Shown here: piece by piece, positions 23,972 through 36,621 of the stretch
Layout of the letters: the number at the start of each line of letters is the position of its first letter
Position numbering within the stretch: position 1 is the first letter of the stretch
Assembly: GCF_000499845.2 (NCBI RefSeq)
Contig: NC_023754.2
Coordinates: 27,318,611-27,382,610, forward strand
Direction of reading: 5' to 3'
Length of the DNA: 64,000 nt
Source of the DNA: Phaseolus vulgaris
Lineage: Eukaryota; Streptophyta; Magnoliopsida; Fabales; Fabaceae
Made by a program: the position numbers and the translations under genes
Notes under the pieces: model-generated
What the model saw: the letters and a program-made list of their open reading frames with translations, nothing else
Database searches by the model: none
What the model was told of the DNA's origin: nothing

Positions 23972-26900
23972 TTATATTCTACTGGATTTAGAGCGAGATG
24001 AACCACGACTACTTCCATTTGAATCATGTCTCTTCAACAAGGCTTCCAGATTTTGGAAGCATTTCAATGGCCTAACCTGCATGTTACGAACAGTGTCAAT
24101 GTTACAAATCCTCCACATGTTCTGTAATCACTCAAAGCTGTTCAAATAAGTGTGAGTTGCCAATTGCTTATATTGGCATACAACCAACAGTAAACTTAGT
24201 TGATAAATTATGGATGGTACCCTCCATTAAAATACCAAAATCACTCAACTATATGATGACAAATAATGACCTCAACTAGTCCATTGTACACAGTTTTGAA
24301 CAAGCAGATGCAAGCGTAAATATCTTATGCAGGGGAGAGGGGAATGTTATGTAAGAGAGAGGATAACCTTCCAACGTCTTTTTTGACCAATTGTGTTGTA
24401 GATGAACTCCAGCCTTGTTATAATCTGCCTAAATGTTGGCCTCTGGGCTGGATTCTCATTCCAGCACTCCTCAATCAGTCTATAAGCATATATCATTATT
24501 CATTAGACATCAGCAGAATTAAACAGTGTAATGAATCATTATCAAATGAGAGAGAATTGGCAAATATTATGTTCAATCAGAAGTACTGTTTATAGGTTCA
24601 TGCTCACACAAGAGGAGGGACAAAACATAACACAAAACAAGCAAAATAGTAATATGAGTGATGCATGCAATAGCATAGTGACCACATTCGGTGAAAAGAG
24701 TAGATTACACGGTTTTTAGCCCCATAAAAAAAGGTAGAAGGAAACCAAGAAAGATACTGAATGAAATTATTAAAAAACATGTAATCCTTGCTACTTTATC
24801 CCACAAGTTGTAACCAGATAAAGTTGTTGTTGTCATTTTCTTACTTAGAAGTCACATTTGAGCTTATAACTTGCTATTATTCCATTTTTATCCTCAGTAT
24901 TTAATGAAACTCTTTATTTACTGCTTACTTAATAAAAATTCTATTTTAATATTACACTATTATTTTGATATTTCAATAAAACGTTTTAGATTTCAAATAA
25001 AATTATAAGAATTTTAAATTAACTAAAAATTTAAAACTATAATTACCTAAAAATAAAATGTTGCTTTAAAAACTAGAATTTACATAAAAAATACATTTAC
25101 CCATGTTCTTTTTTATGTGATTTTAAAATGATAAATAGTTCAATAGCTAACTTTAGTCAAATGTTTTTGCTTCAATGATCTAGCTAACAGATAAATTCCA
25201 ACTTTCAGAAAGAGATTTACTTCTGAACCGTCAATTAACTTTTCAATTATTTTTTACCAAACATTGGCATAATAATGTATAGCTAGCTAGAAAGCTTATT
25301 AACAAAAAGATTGTATGATGCATGTTAAGATCAGGAAATAGGTTAACATCCTTTAGATTTTCTCAGGAAAATGAAATCACTGGACATTGAAAAAATAATC
25401 CAAGAAACATAGATGACTTACTCTCTAATTCCACAGGAGTAACGCTTGGCTGGAGCTCGAAAAGGTGGACGCTCTTTGGCAGCATACACCTTAGGAACTT
25501 CATCTTTTTGCTTTGCAGAAAAAGGAGGGCAGCCTTCAATCATCTAAAACATAACACATAAGAAGCATCAATAGTGACTCCAGCTTAACATTCACACAAA
25601 GCTACAATAATTCCATCAAACCAATAAATATTAGTAGAAACTCGATAGCAGAAAAACATGCTAATCATATTGTTGGAGAGATTGGGTTTTGAAGGGAAAG
25701 AGAAGTAAATAACCAAGTTAAAAGGTTATTAAAATTCTACATAGTTGATTTTCAAGGAAAAACAATGTAGGCCAATTCAACTGGTAGTCAGGAAAGGTCT
25801 CATACAGTATATGGATACAACAAAATAGATGGACCAAAGCAACAATAACAATTGCCATAAATATTTTATAATGTGTAGCTTTTATTAGCGTAGATGAAGG
25901 AACAAAAATAGTTACCTCTTGTAGAATTAGTGCAAATGAAAATACATCCACTTTGGTGTCATATTCTTCTTGTTTGAAAACTTCTGGAGCCACATACCGG
26001 CCTATGAGCAAAAGTAAATAAAAAATTCAGAGTTTCAGAAAATGAACAGGACATGGAAATGTCACAATAATGAAAGTATTTTCAAGTGCCCCATGAATAA
26101 GAGAATACAGCATTTCAGATATTTCAAGTGTGCATTAATGACAGTTCTGAAGAAAAGCAGCACCCACAGGAAGTTTCTTGGCAAGTTAGAGGCCTGTCAT
26201 CTTTAACTGCCAGCAACTTGCTAACTCCAAAGTCTGCAACTTTTAGGTGCCCAGAATCATCCCGCAATATATTACTGTTAGCTTACTCATAAGCAACATT
26301 GATAAAAAAAAGTGTAGATTGTATCAGACAATTAAACCAGACACACACGGACTTCACATAAAAGAATATACAGTTGGGGAAAAAAAACTTACGAAGGTTC
26401 AAGATCACGGTGAATAATAGGTGATGGCTTATTTTCATGCAAATAGCCCACTCCCCTGCATAATTTCAAATAAAAAGTGGTATTGAGTACACTTAATAGA
26501 CCAAAAGACAGAAAAAAAGGAGCAGATCATTATCAGAACCCAACAAATGTCTCAGCTAAATATAATTTACATTAAATGGATTTTCTTGTGTTTAACATCC
26601 ACGGACTTTTCTCCAGCAAGAATGAATCCATGAGAAATGTTAGTCATAAAACTCCTAAAACAAAATTCCATGAATGACATGTAACCAGTGAAAGTTTATA
26701 TAGCAAAACTGCTCAGTTGAGAGAATTATGTATCAATGACGGAGGTATCTTTCAAAAATAAATTGAATACCTTTTCATCAAATTAATAACTTTTTCTTTG
26801 TGGGTCATATAGAAAGGACTGAGAATTTGTGAGCCAAAACCATTTAGCCACTTAGATCCTATTCGATTTTTCTCTCTATCTATATTGATGCAGTTATGTT

Positions 26901-29900
26901 ACTGAACAAAAGATCAGATCATTACATAACCCAATTAAGCATAGACTTCAATGGTAATCCATATATTCATTTATTTACTTCTTATATGACAAAAATCATA
27001 CACCCTTAGTTGATTTTATCTTGAGTTTGTTACTTTCTAAATTCTCAGACAAATTCTTCTCCATTTCCCTTATATTGAAAATGCTAGCTACTAGGGCAAG
27101 GAATCTATTAAAAGGTGGACTTTCTAACTCAATCTTATCATATTTATCATCTAATATGTGCCATAAAGGGTTCAAAGTTTTCCGCAATTTCCAAACACGA
27201 TCTTCCTCTTTTATGAAGGCTTGAGATCAACTATGTAAAGTGTGGCAAAAAATGAACGACATAGTGCTCTAGAAATTTAAAACGGGTGATTAACCGAAAA
27301 ATAGTAGCTAAAAACAACCAATCCACTATAATACATACTAAAAATTACATACGTTTCTAACATAATTTAAAATTAAATATTTCACCAAAGTCAGTTTTCA
27401 TGCAAACATATACAACAAGGAAAACAGGGGATAACTAGATCTGTACGTATAAAATATTGATGAAAATTTTATAATGAAAAATATCCTATAGTTTCTGCTG
27501 ATCTTCTACATAACTAATAAAACTCACAAGCACCAATCAAAATAAAATCACAATTTTAAAATAACCCCTTGGTAGAGCGAGGGAAAGAAAGCTGATTGTG
27601 AGACTAGATGCTACAAACAGTAGAACCCAGATAAAATCAATGCATGAGTGTCGTCAAATACCTAGCAATATCAAGTGCATATCTCACAGCTGTTGATGGT
27701 TTCAAAGCTCCCTTTCTTTTCAAGAAATCGCAAAGATCTCCCTGCACGACATGGTGAAATGAGATCAAGAAAGCAACATTTTGTCACATTACTGTTAAAC
27801 TTCAACAAACTTTCCAAGAAATCATGTTCCATAGAGTTGTGGGACAAAAAACCTTGGGAAGATATTCTGTCACAATCATCATTGGACTGCTCTGAGTCAC
27901 AGCACCCAGAAATTGGATGACATTTGGATGCCGGATCTTCTGGAACAGAGCAAGCTCATCTCTGAAAGCCTTCCTGAGCAAGACCAAGTAAATTAATTAT
28001 CATGAAATTATGCAACAAAATGTAACAATTTGTGCACAAGGTTTGTGAGAGCAACTCACACTTTCTCCTCGTCACTAAGTACCTCCTCCCCAAGCTTTTT
28101 TACTGCAACCTCTGTTCCACGCCACAATGCACTACAGAAAGTCCCCTGCAAATTCAGGAAAGATTAGCAGAAACAAAAGTCATTTAGAAGCAATGAAATT
28201 GAATATTATTCACGCAATTAAGTAATTATGTACACACAAACACGAAAAATTTAAGTGAATCTGCGAGCTGGGTCTACATATTCAATAGTAGTCAAATTCC
28301 TTGAGAAAAAGGAATTGGCTGGTTTCAATACTATACAATCATAGCTATTTAATAGAACTTGCAAAATCATCAACTAATGTTGTAAATCTAATGAAGGATA
28401 ATAAGGTGGCACAGGAATTTAATTACTTCTATAAAATTTCCTTCATTTTTTAAAATACTCTGTTTGAATATTTCAAACTCTTTGGTTTGATTAAGTATTT
28501 TAGTTTCCATCATATTCAAATTTCATATTGTGCTATTTAAAATTCCTTCTTTTAGAATTTATTTGAAACTCCCTCTTTTTGGGATTTACTTGAAGAAGAA
28601 CTCCTTATAAAAATTCCCATTATCTTAAAAATCTTTGGATTTGATATCCAAACAGGTCACTTTGATGTATGATATTTTAAATTCACTTAAAAATTGAAGT
28701 GTCTCAAATTCTACATCCAAACACACCAATGTCATTATAGAATTTATTATGAATTAATGACCTAATTGACAGTAAATAATAATAATAAAAAAGCTTTTAC
28801 CTTCGTTATCTCCACACTGCTGGTAAAATCGAGCTCTTTAGGATTGATTTCATACTCTGGGACTTCACGTGCATGATTAACATGCATAGGGGCCATCTGA
28901 AACAGTATAATCACAACATGTATTCACATCACAGCCAGAAGCAGAATATAAAAGCTAAATCTGATATGTAAAAACAAATAAATACAACAGCTTCATAATT
29001 TACAATCCTAAATACACACATACCAGTGGCTTTGCTCCATGCTTCTCCAATAGTTTGATCACATCATTTTTTTTATAAAAAATAGCATCTGCAAGTGGCT
29101 GTTTAAGAGATGCAAAACTAATTATCAGACCCATGATTACATATCTAAGAGAGTATTTTATTTTCAAAAGGAAGCCCATATAAAAGACCCAGGAACAGTA
29201 ATTACAGAATACAGAGAAGAGTATTAAAGATAATTAGTTAACTATTATAGATAGGCTGGTACTCTTTTCATTATATTTTTACGATACAATCCCTTTTTTA
29301 TCCTTTTATGATACAATTGTATCTTTTCTTTTATCATTTTGGTAAACTCTATACATATGAGCACCCCTTCTTACTTTAACCAAATAATGAGATAATTCTG
29401 TCTGTATTCTTTAATAGAGAGGAAAGAAGGAACATAAGAACAGATTACTAAAAAAGGTTAGAAGAAAAACACAATACAGTTGAATCTATTTATCACTTCA
29501 TTTGGAGTTAAATTAAGGATAAGCACAATCACGAGTAATAGCTCAACACTTCAAGCAGAATGTAACTAGAAACCTAATATAGTCTGCAGCACAAGACCGA
29601 TCCTATTTTCAAAGTATCGAATTGCTTTTATCTTCTTGAGATTTACTCCCATCATACTAATTTTTCAAGCAGGCAAGTGATAAGTCAACGTGCAGCAGAA
29701 GTATCTTCTTTCAAAAACACTGCCAAACAGATGCATGCTAGTGCGCACCATCTGCTCCACTTTAAGTTTGGTATCAAATTGACATTTAATCATCACCAAG
29801 CTAATTTTTTGAATTGTGAATCATAATTTTCTTTGCATCACAAGATTCAAAGCCAATGAAAAATAACTTCAAATGCATCATATAAATTATTTATAGTGTT

Positions 29901-31058
29901 CAGTCTAATAATTTTAAACTAAAAATAGATAAAACAACTTAACCATAAGTCTCATAAAACAAAATTATTAGTATATCAGAGTTTGTGATACCTTCACTTT
30001 GTAAGAATGGAAACTAAGCGTTGAAATAGTCAAATAGAGTGCATGCATTGACTAAGATTGATAAATAAAATAGCAAAATAATCAAATGGATAAGTTCAAA
30101 AATATTTCTTCAATTCTTTTTCAATTAACAAACTGGTTGAACTCTGTTATTAACATGAAAAAATGGCATTGATTCATTCGTGAATTATGAGATTAAAAAT
30201 CATTTGTGATTCATCTTATGAAACGAGTCAACATGTAGTCAAATTGTTGCGAGTAGGATTTAAATCTTGAAGCCTGAATAGTAAGATTCTAGTAACCTTC
30301 AGAATAAATGGTGATCACAACCGAATGTAAGATCAAGGCATCAATCTCATCTTGGTAAGAGAAGAACGTATCTTAAACTTGCTCCAAGAAATTCACGCCT
30401 AAACAATTAATCAAGCGCCCGGGCAAATTGCAACAACAATCATGTTAACAAAAACTGCCTCTAACTTATTCTACAATCCACTACATGCAATCCGTTTTTT
30501 TAGGCATACAGAACGAATCCACCCTAAACGATATATCATTTGACTAGTCAAACAACACTAAATCCAGATACAACAACCCTGATCGCTTAAGCCAAACCTT
30601 AGGCATCTTCTGTACGAAATCTATGGCAAATCCTATTGTCCTTGTCAGACTAAAAGCCAAACCATGCCATTGTCAAACATCAAAGCACAATCACTTTTGA
30701 CACTAAACCAAATCAAGAATTAAAAAGAAAAAAGTAAAGTTACCGTGCTCCCCCACCGATCTTCAGCGTCAACTTCAGCTCCTTTTTGGAGCAACAAATC
30801 AGCGACAACAGTGTAGCCCTCACACGATGCGACATGAAGAGCAGTGCGATTATCAATATCCTTGTAATTCACATTCACACCAGACTCCAACACCTCGCGA
30901 ATACCATCCACATCACCTTCAAACGCCGAATACATCAACCTCACACCCTGATCAACAGCGTCTCCATCGTTTTGAGGCTCTGCTCCTTCGTTATGGCGTT
31001 CTGGGGCAAGGGATGACTGCTTCCCCAGCGTAAACCTCGCAGGGTTTTTCGATTCCAT
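23972..31058 (-). CDS. ILK-family ankyrin-repeat protein kinase (Raf-like MAPKKK group C1), 12 exons
   Basis: Probable Ser/Thr kinase of the plant integrin-linked-kinase family. Reconstructed exons: 30744-31058, 29024-29098, 28801-28896, 28060-28145, 27853-27973, 27662-27741, 26393-26455, 26168-26274, 25916-26001, 25422-25543, 24368-24479, 23972-24076. All junctions are GT-AG and the sum is 1368 bases, giving 455 residues with no frame break. Residues about 38-135 hold ankyrin repeats (RTALHVASCEGYTVVADLLL). The kinase domain starts near 145: VAVKK with Lys178, HRDLEPSNIL with Asp275, VADFG with Asp293, then SCRYVAPEVF and a C-terminal RPLKCFQNLEALLKRHDS tail. HRDLEP instead of HRDLKP and the poor glycine loop (KGTFCSA instead of GxGxxG) are shared with Arabidopsis ILK5/At4g18950, which it resembles more than VIK. 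The start ATG lies in CCATGG. Intron 1 is 1.6 kb. Confidence 0.92.
28430..28740. repeat. AT-rich repeat-like insertion in ILK intron 3
   Basis: The intron between exons 28801-28896 and 28060-28145 carries a stretch rich in 'tttgaaa/tttcaaa' phrases, with 'atatccaaacaggtcactt' and 'ctacatccaaacacacc' near its right side. It looks like a non-autonomous element, but no terminal repeats or duplication were identified. Confidence 0.25.
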
Positions 31059-32966
31059 GGCGAAAACAAAGCAACCCAGAAAGTTCAGATCGAGAAAGAT
31101 GTGATCTTGAAGTTTCGGGGTGGAAAATTCAAAGGGACGAAAACTGGGTGAAGCTCTTTTCGCTTTGCTTTTTGAAAATTTTACCCGTCCGACCGAGCCT
31201 CTTGCGATCGATGATGATTTACTTTTGTCAGCGCAGTCCTACGTGGAATGTTTGAATTCGGCCTTCCGAGTATGCAGTGGATTCTACGCGTTGTGCTAAG
31301 CGCGTCACGCGTATTCTGAAATGCCAGCGTATCGTCCAACACGGCACAGAAGAGTGAGTGAGAGATATCTGACTAACGTGTGCCTCTGGCGGCGGAACCA
31401 ATTGACGACTTTAGATATTTCAGAAAATCTTGACCGTTACTTTTGTGCTACACGCATAGTCTATGATACATGTTTCTTTTTTTCTTTTCACCCGCAGGGT
31501 CGTTGAAATTTGGGTACTCCTTTTTAAAAGTTAGATTACCAAAAAATACAAAAATAGAAAAATAAGGAAATTGATTGCATATCTATTTTCTCTATACTGC
31601 TGATTATTTTCGATCGTTAGCAACCTCTGAGCATTAAAAGAATAAACCATCAATCATCAATATTAATAATATATTACAGCAAAACAAGACATTGTAGATG
31701 ATGACATGAAAATTATAAAAAATTATGATGAGAATTTTGTTATTTCATATATTTTCAATTAAAATAATAAAAGTTAATCAATATAGTTTTATATTAATTA
31801 TAAAATATCATTTTTAATAATATAATAAAAAAATTATGATATAAAAACTATTTTTAAAAATAAAAAATAATTAATTATTATAGTAACTAAATTAAAAATC
31901 TTAAAAAATAAACTTTTTTTTATTTATTTTTAAATTAGTTTATATTATTGTTAAATAGTTTTTAAATTAATATTTAATTAATTATCAAAATTTTAATTAC
32001 TAATTATTTAGTAAAAAAAACACTAATAATTTTTATTATCAATTATTTTTATTTTGATAAAAATAAGTTCTTAATAAGTGAACAAAATATTACTAAAATA
32101 TGAATTTTTATAAAAGATATGAAAAGAAATCGTGAAAATAAATATGTAATAATTATTCCATGAAAAATAGCCTAACTGTGACCAAATAATAAATATTTAT
32201 ACCAAATAATAAATGACCCTGAATTTAAGACCTGAACTGTCTGAACCCACTTATAACAAATTGAAAAAACTGAATTATTTTTAGAGAGTCAATTAGACAT
32301 TAAAGCATATTTTAATAAGTACATTATAAATATTATAAATACAATCGGAAACAAGACACATAACATCGAAATTAAAAAGATAACATGTAAAAAAAATATG
32401 ATTTGATTAATTAATTTATTTTTTAATTTGAGTTACTTTTTTCTATAAGTTTTTTCTTTTCTATTCTTAATAATTTTAAAATTAAAATATGATGAAATTC
32501 ACATTAAAGTAAGGATTACTTGATGATAGATAGAAAAGAATGATAATTTTATCAAATAATATAGTTACTTGAAATAGAGTCGAAAAAATAATTGAAAATA
32601 AATGTTCATTTATTTAATATGTAAGATTTGATGTGAAATTGAATGAGAATAAGTGTATGTTTTTTATGCTTAAAATAATAAATTAAAAAAATTAAAAATT
32701 ATTTTATATATAAAAAATTGTCTCACAAAATTAAAAATTTATTTTTAAATGATTCATATAAAATAACAAAATACTTTATTGTATTAATAAAATGAGATAT
32801 ATTAAATAAAGGTAGAATTATAAAAAATTTATATAAAACAAAACGATTAAAAATTATTAATAAGGCATTATAAATATGTTGCATGTGACAGCATTTGAAT
32901 CGCAGTCGAAAGAGAAAAGTTCTTATCATAGAGCATATTCCTTGCAGCAAAAATCCTGAAGATAGA
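31059..32966. other. ILK promoter side and AT-rich spacer
   Basis: 31059-31500 is GC-richer than the rest and lies directly upstream of the ILK start, so it probably holds its 5' untranslated region and promoter. A 61-codon open frame at 31321-31506 has no recognised feature. From 31500 onward the sequence is AT-rich; 31830-32010 contains a degenerate arm of the CACTA-type MITE ('ttaaattagtttatattattg', 'aaattttaattactaattat'). Confidence 0.45.
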
Positions 32967-33279
32967 ATGGCGAAAGCTTCAGTTCATCAATTGGCACTCT
33001 TTATGTTCCTGTTTCTGGTTGCCTCTGGTATTTCCCCACTTCTTTTCTGCCAATCAATATATATAAATACTTGGAACATATGAATTTGTTATTATTATTT
33101 TACTTTCAGGTTTTATGCAGCAAGCTTTTGCTGTAAATGGAGGTCAATGCAAAGCGAACAAAGATTGTGGTAGATATTGTCAGCATCGCCCAAGTTGCCC
33201 TACGCTGTGTCTTAATGGATATTGCCTTTGCAATTGCGATTCTACAAAAATGGATCAAAAACACAACAAACCCTTCTAG
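32967..33279 (+). CDS. defensin-like secreted cysteine-rich peptide, 2 exons
   Basis: Exons 32967-33027 and 33110-33279 join across an 82-bp GT-AG intron to give a 76-residue precursor. Residues 1 to about 27 form a signal peptide (hydrophobic LALFMFLFLVASGF, ending AFA). The mature part has eight cysteines spaced C-x5-C-x3-C-x5-C-x3-C-x4-C-x-C-x-C, with the closing LCLNGYCLCNC. A phase-1 intron just inside the signal peptide and a C-x5-C-x3-C...C-x-C framework are typical of plant defensin-like (DEFL/LCR) genes, including nodule-specific ones. Role is therefore probably apoplastic, in defence, reproduction or symbiosis; which one cannot be told from sequence. The frame is intact. It stands alone, with no paralogue seen in the window. 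The start ATG (GAATGGCG) has a favourable context. Confidence 0.75.
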
Positions 33280-36171
33280 TCAATGTCTTGCTTCTTTTCC
33301 GATATAACGGAAATTATGAATAATATTTTATAAATTAATAACTTTTTATGTTCAACTTCCTCATGCTCTCATGTTTCAATTATACATGTTTGTTTGTCAA
33401 AAAAATAAAAAATTAACGCATATTCAAACACCAAGTGCGTATATAATAATTACTTTATCGCATTAAAAACGTTTTAAAACATTTATTATTGAACCACCAA
33501 AAGTTAATAAAGTAATACTAAATTTGTAAATTATATTATTAAGTTATAGTAGTTACGACACTTTTAAAAGTTTAGTCAATTTGTTTTTATGTTGGATGTC
33601 CCAAGTTTAAACTAAAAAGTCATATTAGATTTTTATTTTTATTTATAATCATAAAACTCATTTAATATTAATAATAAATAATTTAATATTTTATGTTAAA
33701 TTGACTCAAACAACATTAAATTAATAATGATGTGACGGGTAAATTGATTATGAATATATGTATCTATGTATAATTTAGGATGTATTTCACTCTTTTGTTT
33801 TCTCCCTTCATTCTCCTCCATGAGAGTTTCATTCTCATGCTCAATCCAATTTTTGAAAATTATGAACCCTTTTCTCTCTCCTCTTCCTCCCAACTCTAAC
33901 CCTCTCATCATTGACCTCAATAGCACGGACAAAAACATCTTTATCGCGCCTCCTCAAGATCCGTTGCAATCTATACATAATTATAAATAAACTAAATGAA
34001 GTAAACATAAATAAATTAATGAAACGAAGTTAGAAAGAACCCCACTAAATAAATTTAAGAAAGATAATTGAAAAATAAATAAAGAAATATAAGATTCATA
34101 ATTATCCCAAAGTCCTCCAAACCCTCTGACACATGTATGATCATCTGTTCGTGTACGTAGTACAAAAATAATCGTAGTTCAAATACAACAAGAAAATTAA
34201 GAGTAAGCTAATGAAAAGAAATTTCATAAAATATCCAATTCATAAAAAAAAAAACAATCAAACTAATCATTTATAAACATTTATTTAAATGTTATCATAT
34301 AAAATTTCATTACCAAATTCATCATTCATATATAATATGTATCATTCAATCACATAACATTTAAGAATTCATACCATTCAAGAACTTTTCTGACATAAAA
34401 AAATAATATTTAACTTTCAAACTATCAAAATATAATATTTATACATATTCACACAACATAAAATCAAACAATTTTATCAACTAACATCTCCGCAACAGAA
34501 ATTGAAACTTGGAACCATCGTCCCCTTCACATTCAGATCTTTTAGCTTAAGGTACTATTGAAAGTTAAACTTAGTTTTCCTTACCTAAAAATCCATTAAT
34601 GGAAATTCTACCTCAGGGGAATCACTTCAAAATTTCGGAACCTATAGCAAGTTATCCAAATATTACCAAATTTTACTATATGGTAAAAATAAGTTAAGAG
34701 GAACACTTTTCTCGACTATTCCCGTCAAGATTAATGATTAAATCATAGAGAAAAATAGATAATAAGATATATTTAGAATAAAAAATAAACTTAATCTATT
34801 TATAAATCTGATAAGGTAGAAATGTATTTTAACTCCTAAATTATAGCATAGTGTGATTAGATTTTGAAATAGATGAGTTATTAAAGAGAAAATAAAGAGA
34901 GAAGAGAGAGAAATAGAGAGAGAAAGTGTAAGTTGAGAAGAATGAAAGAAAATGAAAGTGTAGGGTTGGGACACTCTTTCCAGTCTTACCATTAAAGGAT
35001 AATTATTAATATCAAGTAATTTTTAGTGTAAACTAAAATCAAAACAAAGTTACAATTTTTAGAGACCAATATAATTAGTTGTAATGGTAATTAAATTAGA
35101 TACAATTTTAGAAATTAAAAAAAAAATGATTTCTAAATTAGTTTCTATTATTGTGAAATAGTTTATAAATTGATATTTAATTAGCTACTCAGGTTTTAAC
35201 TACCAATTATTTAGATTCTAAATTTGGTAACAAAAATCTTAGTTGTTAATTAGATATCAATTTAACAATAATATAAACTAATTTAGAAATCAAAAATTTA
35301 TTTAGTTCCTAAAATGGTCTCTAATTTAGTCACTATAGCAACTAATTATTTTTTATCTCTAAAATTGGTTTCTATTTCATGATTTTCTTGTAGTGAAGTG
35401 ATGAACCATAAACTAAATTATTAAAACAAGCTAATTTAGTTTCTAAGTTATAGGCTGAAAAGATGAATAAGAAAAAATTATTAAGCAAAGATAATGAATT
35501 AGTTCAAATCTCCGAGAGGTCAAAACTTCTAAAACTAAAAGTCCAATAAGATAACATCCAAAACAGGTAAATACATAATGATGGTAATGATGTGCATCAA
35601 TATCATAGAATTTTATTATTGCTATGCAAAGGAGAATTAATCTGATTAGATTATTGGAATTCAATTGTTCATCTTTATTATATTTACATAATAAAAACAA
35701 ATTTTAAAGATAAAAAAATAGTTACTATATTGACTAAATTAAATATTATTATAATAACTAAATAAATTATTGATATATAAATTAAATTTTATTATTAATA
35801 AATAATTTATAAATTAGTATCTAATTAGTTATAAAAGTTTATCTAGATTTTAAATTAATATACTAAATATATTATAATTCATACATTTGAACAATTGTTT
35901 AATTGTGATTGAACAATAGCAAAGATATTTTATGCATATATTATTTTTTTAATTTTATCATAATTGTTAATATGAGCCAACATATATAGTTATTATCAAT
36001 AATATTTTTTTAAAAAAAATTGACTAACAGTTTCAAAAAGTTTAATTGACATTCAACATATGAAGAGATAAAATTAAATATAAATTGATGAGAATTGATT
36101 GTGAACAGTTCTATTTAATGAATTATGAAGTTATTTAAGGAGCAGAGTCTAAGGTTTGAAAGGAAGGAAAG
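33280..36171. other. AT-rich intergenic region with MITE copies
   Basis: No gene was found. An 80-codon open frame near 33700-33990 (both strands) and another at 34738-34992 have low-complexity composition and no domain. Contains the MITE at 35030-35395 and a degenerate arm at about 35700-35870. Confidence 0.5.
35030..35395. mobile_element. CACTA-type palindromic MITE, right end intact
   Basis: The right end reads 'tttcatgattttcttgtagtg', the exact inverse of the CACTACAAGAAAATCATGAAA terminus type. The arms ('gagaccaatataattagttg' on the left and 'caactaattattttttatctc' on the right) are inverted copies of each other. The left terminus has eroded, so no target duplication can be read. Confidence 0.65.
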
Positions 36172-36588
36172 ATGATGGCTAAGAGAAACATTTGTGAGAG
36201 TGCTTTGAAAGTGGCACTTGTGTGTGTCATTGCTTTAGGTTCTGCCCTTGCTGCAGAAAACTCCGTCTCCGAAGGGTTGCGGCCTCCTAACAACCGTGGT
36301 GTATTTTTCGGATCTTTTTCTTCCGGACCCCATCGTGGCCCTCCACATTACGAGCTTTCGCCACCACCACCTCCTCATCATGGTTTCAGTTCATCTGTCA
36401 TCAAAACTTTGTCTTCAGGACCTTATCATGGTCCTCCTCGTTATGAGACTTCTCCACCGCCACCTCGCCGTTTGATGGGTTCATCTTATGGATCTTTGTC
36501 TTCAGGACCTTATCACGGTCCTCCACGCTATGAGACTTCTCCACCGCCACCTCGCCGTTTGAGTTCATCTGATGGATCTTTCTATTGA
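36172..36588 (+). CDS. short secreted extensin-like repeat protein, C-terminus cut by a nonsense codon
   Basis: 138 residues. Residues 1 to about 28 are a signal peptide (ALKVALVCVIALGSALA, cleavage near ALA-AEN). The mature chain has three repeats of the form SSGPxxGPPxYExSPPPP: SGPHRGPPHYELSPPPP, then SGPYHGPPRYETSPPPP twice, followed by RRL. SPPPP is the extensin motif whose prolines are normally hydroxylated and arabinosylated, so a cell-wall protein is the main hypothesis. The regular SGP...GPP units also allow a precursor of several small peptides; this is speculation. A TGA ends the frame at 36586-36588, yet the next codons still read GPYHGPPPAA before a TGA at 36619-36621, so the ancestral protein was probably 11 residues longer. 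The preceding repeats have TCA where this one has TGA. Single exon; two adjacent ATGs at 36172 and 36175. Confidence 0.7.
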   Translation: MMAKRNICESALKVALVCVIALGSALAAENSVSEGLRPPNNRGVFFGSFSSGPHRGPPHYELSPPPPPHHGFSSSVIKTLSSGPYHGPPRYETSPPPPRRLMGSSYGSLSSGPYHGPPRYETSPPPPRRLSSSDGSFY

Positions 36589-36621
36589 GGACCTTATCAC
36601 GGTCCTCCACCCGCTGCATGA

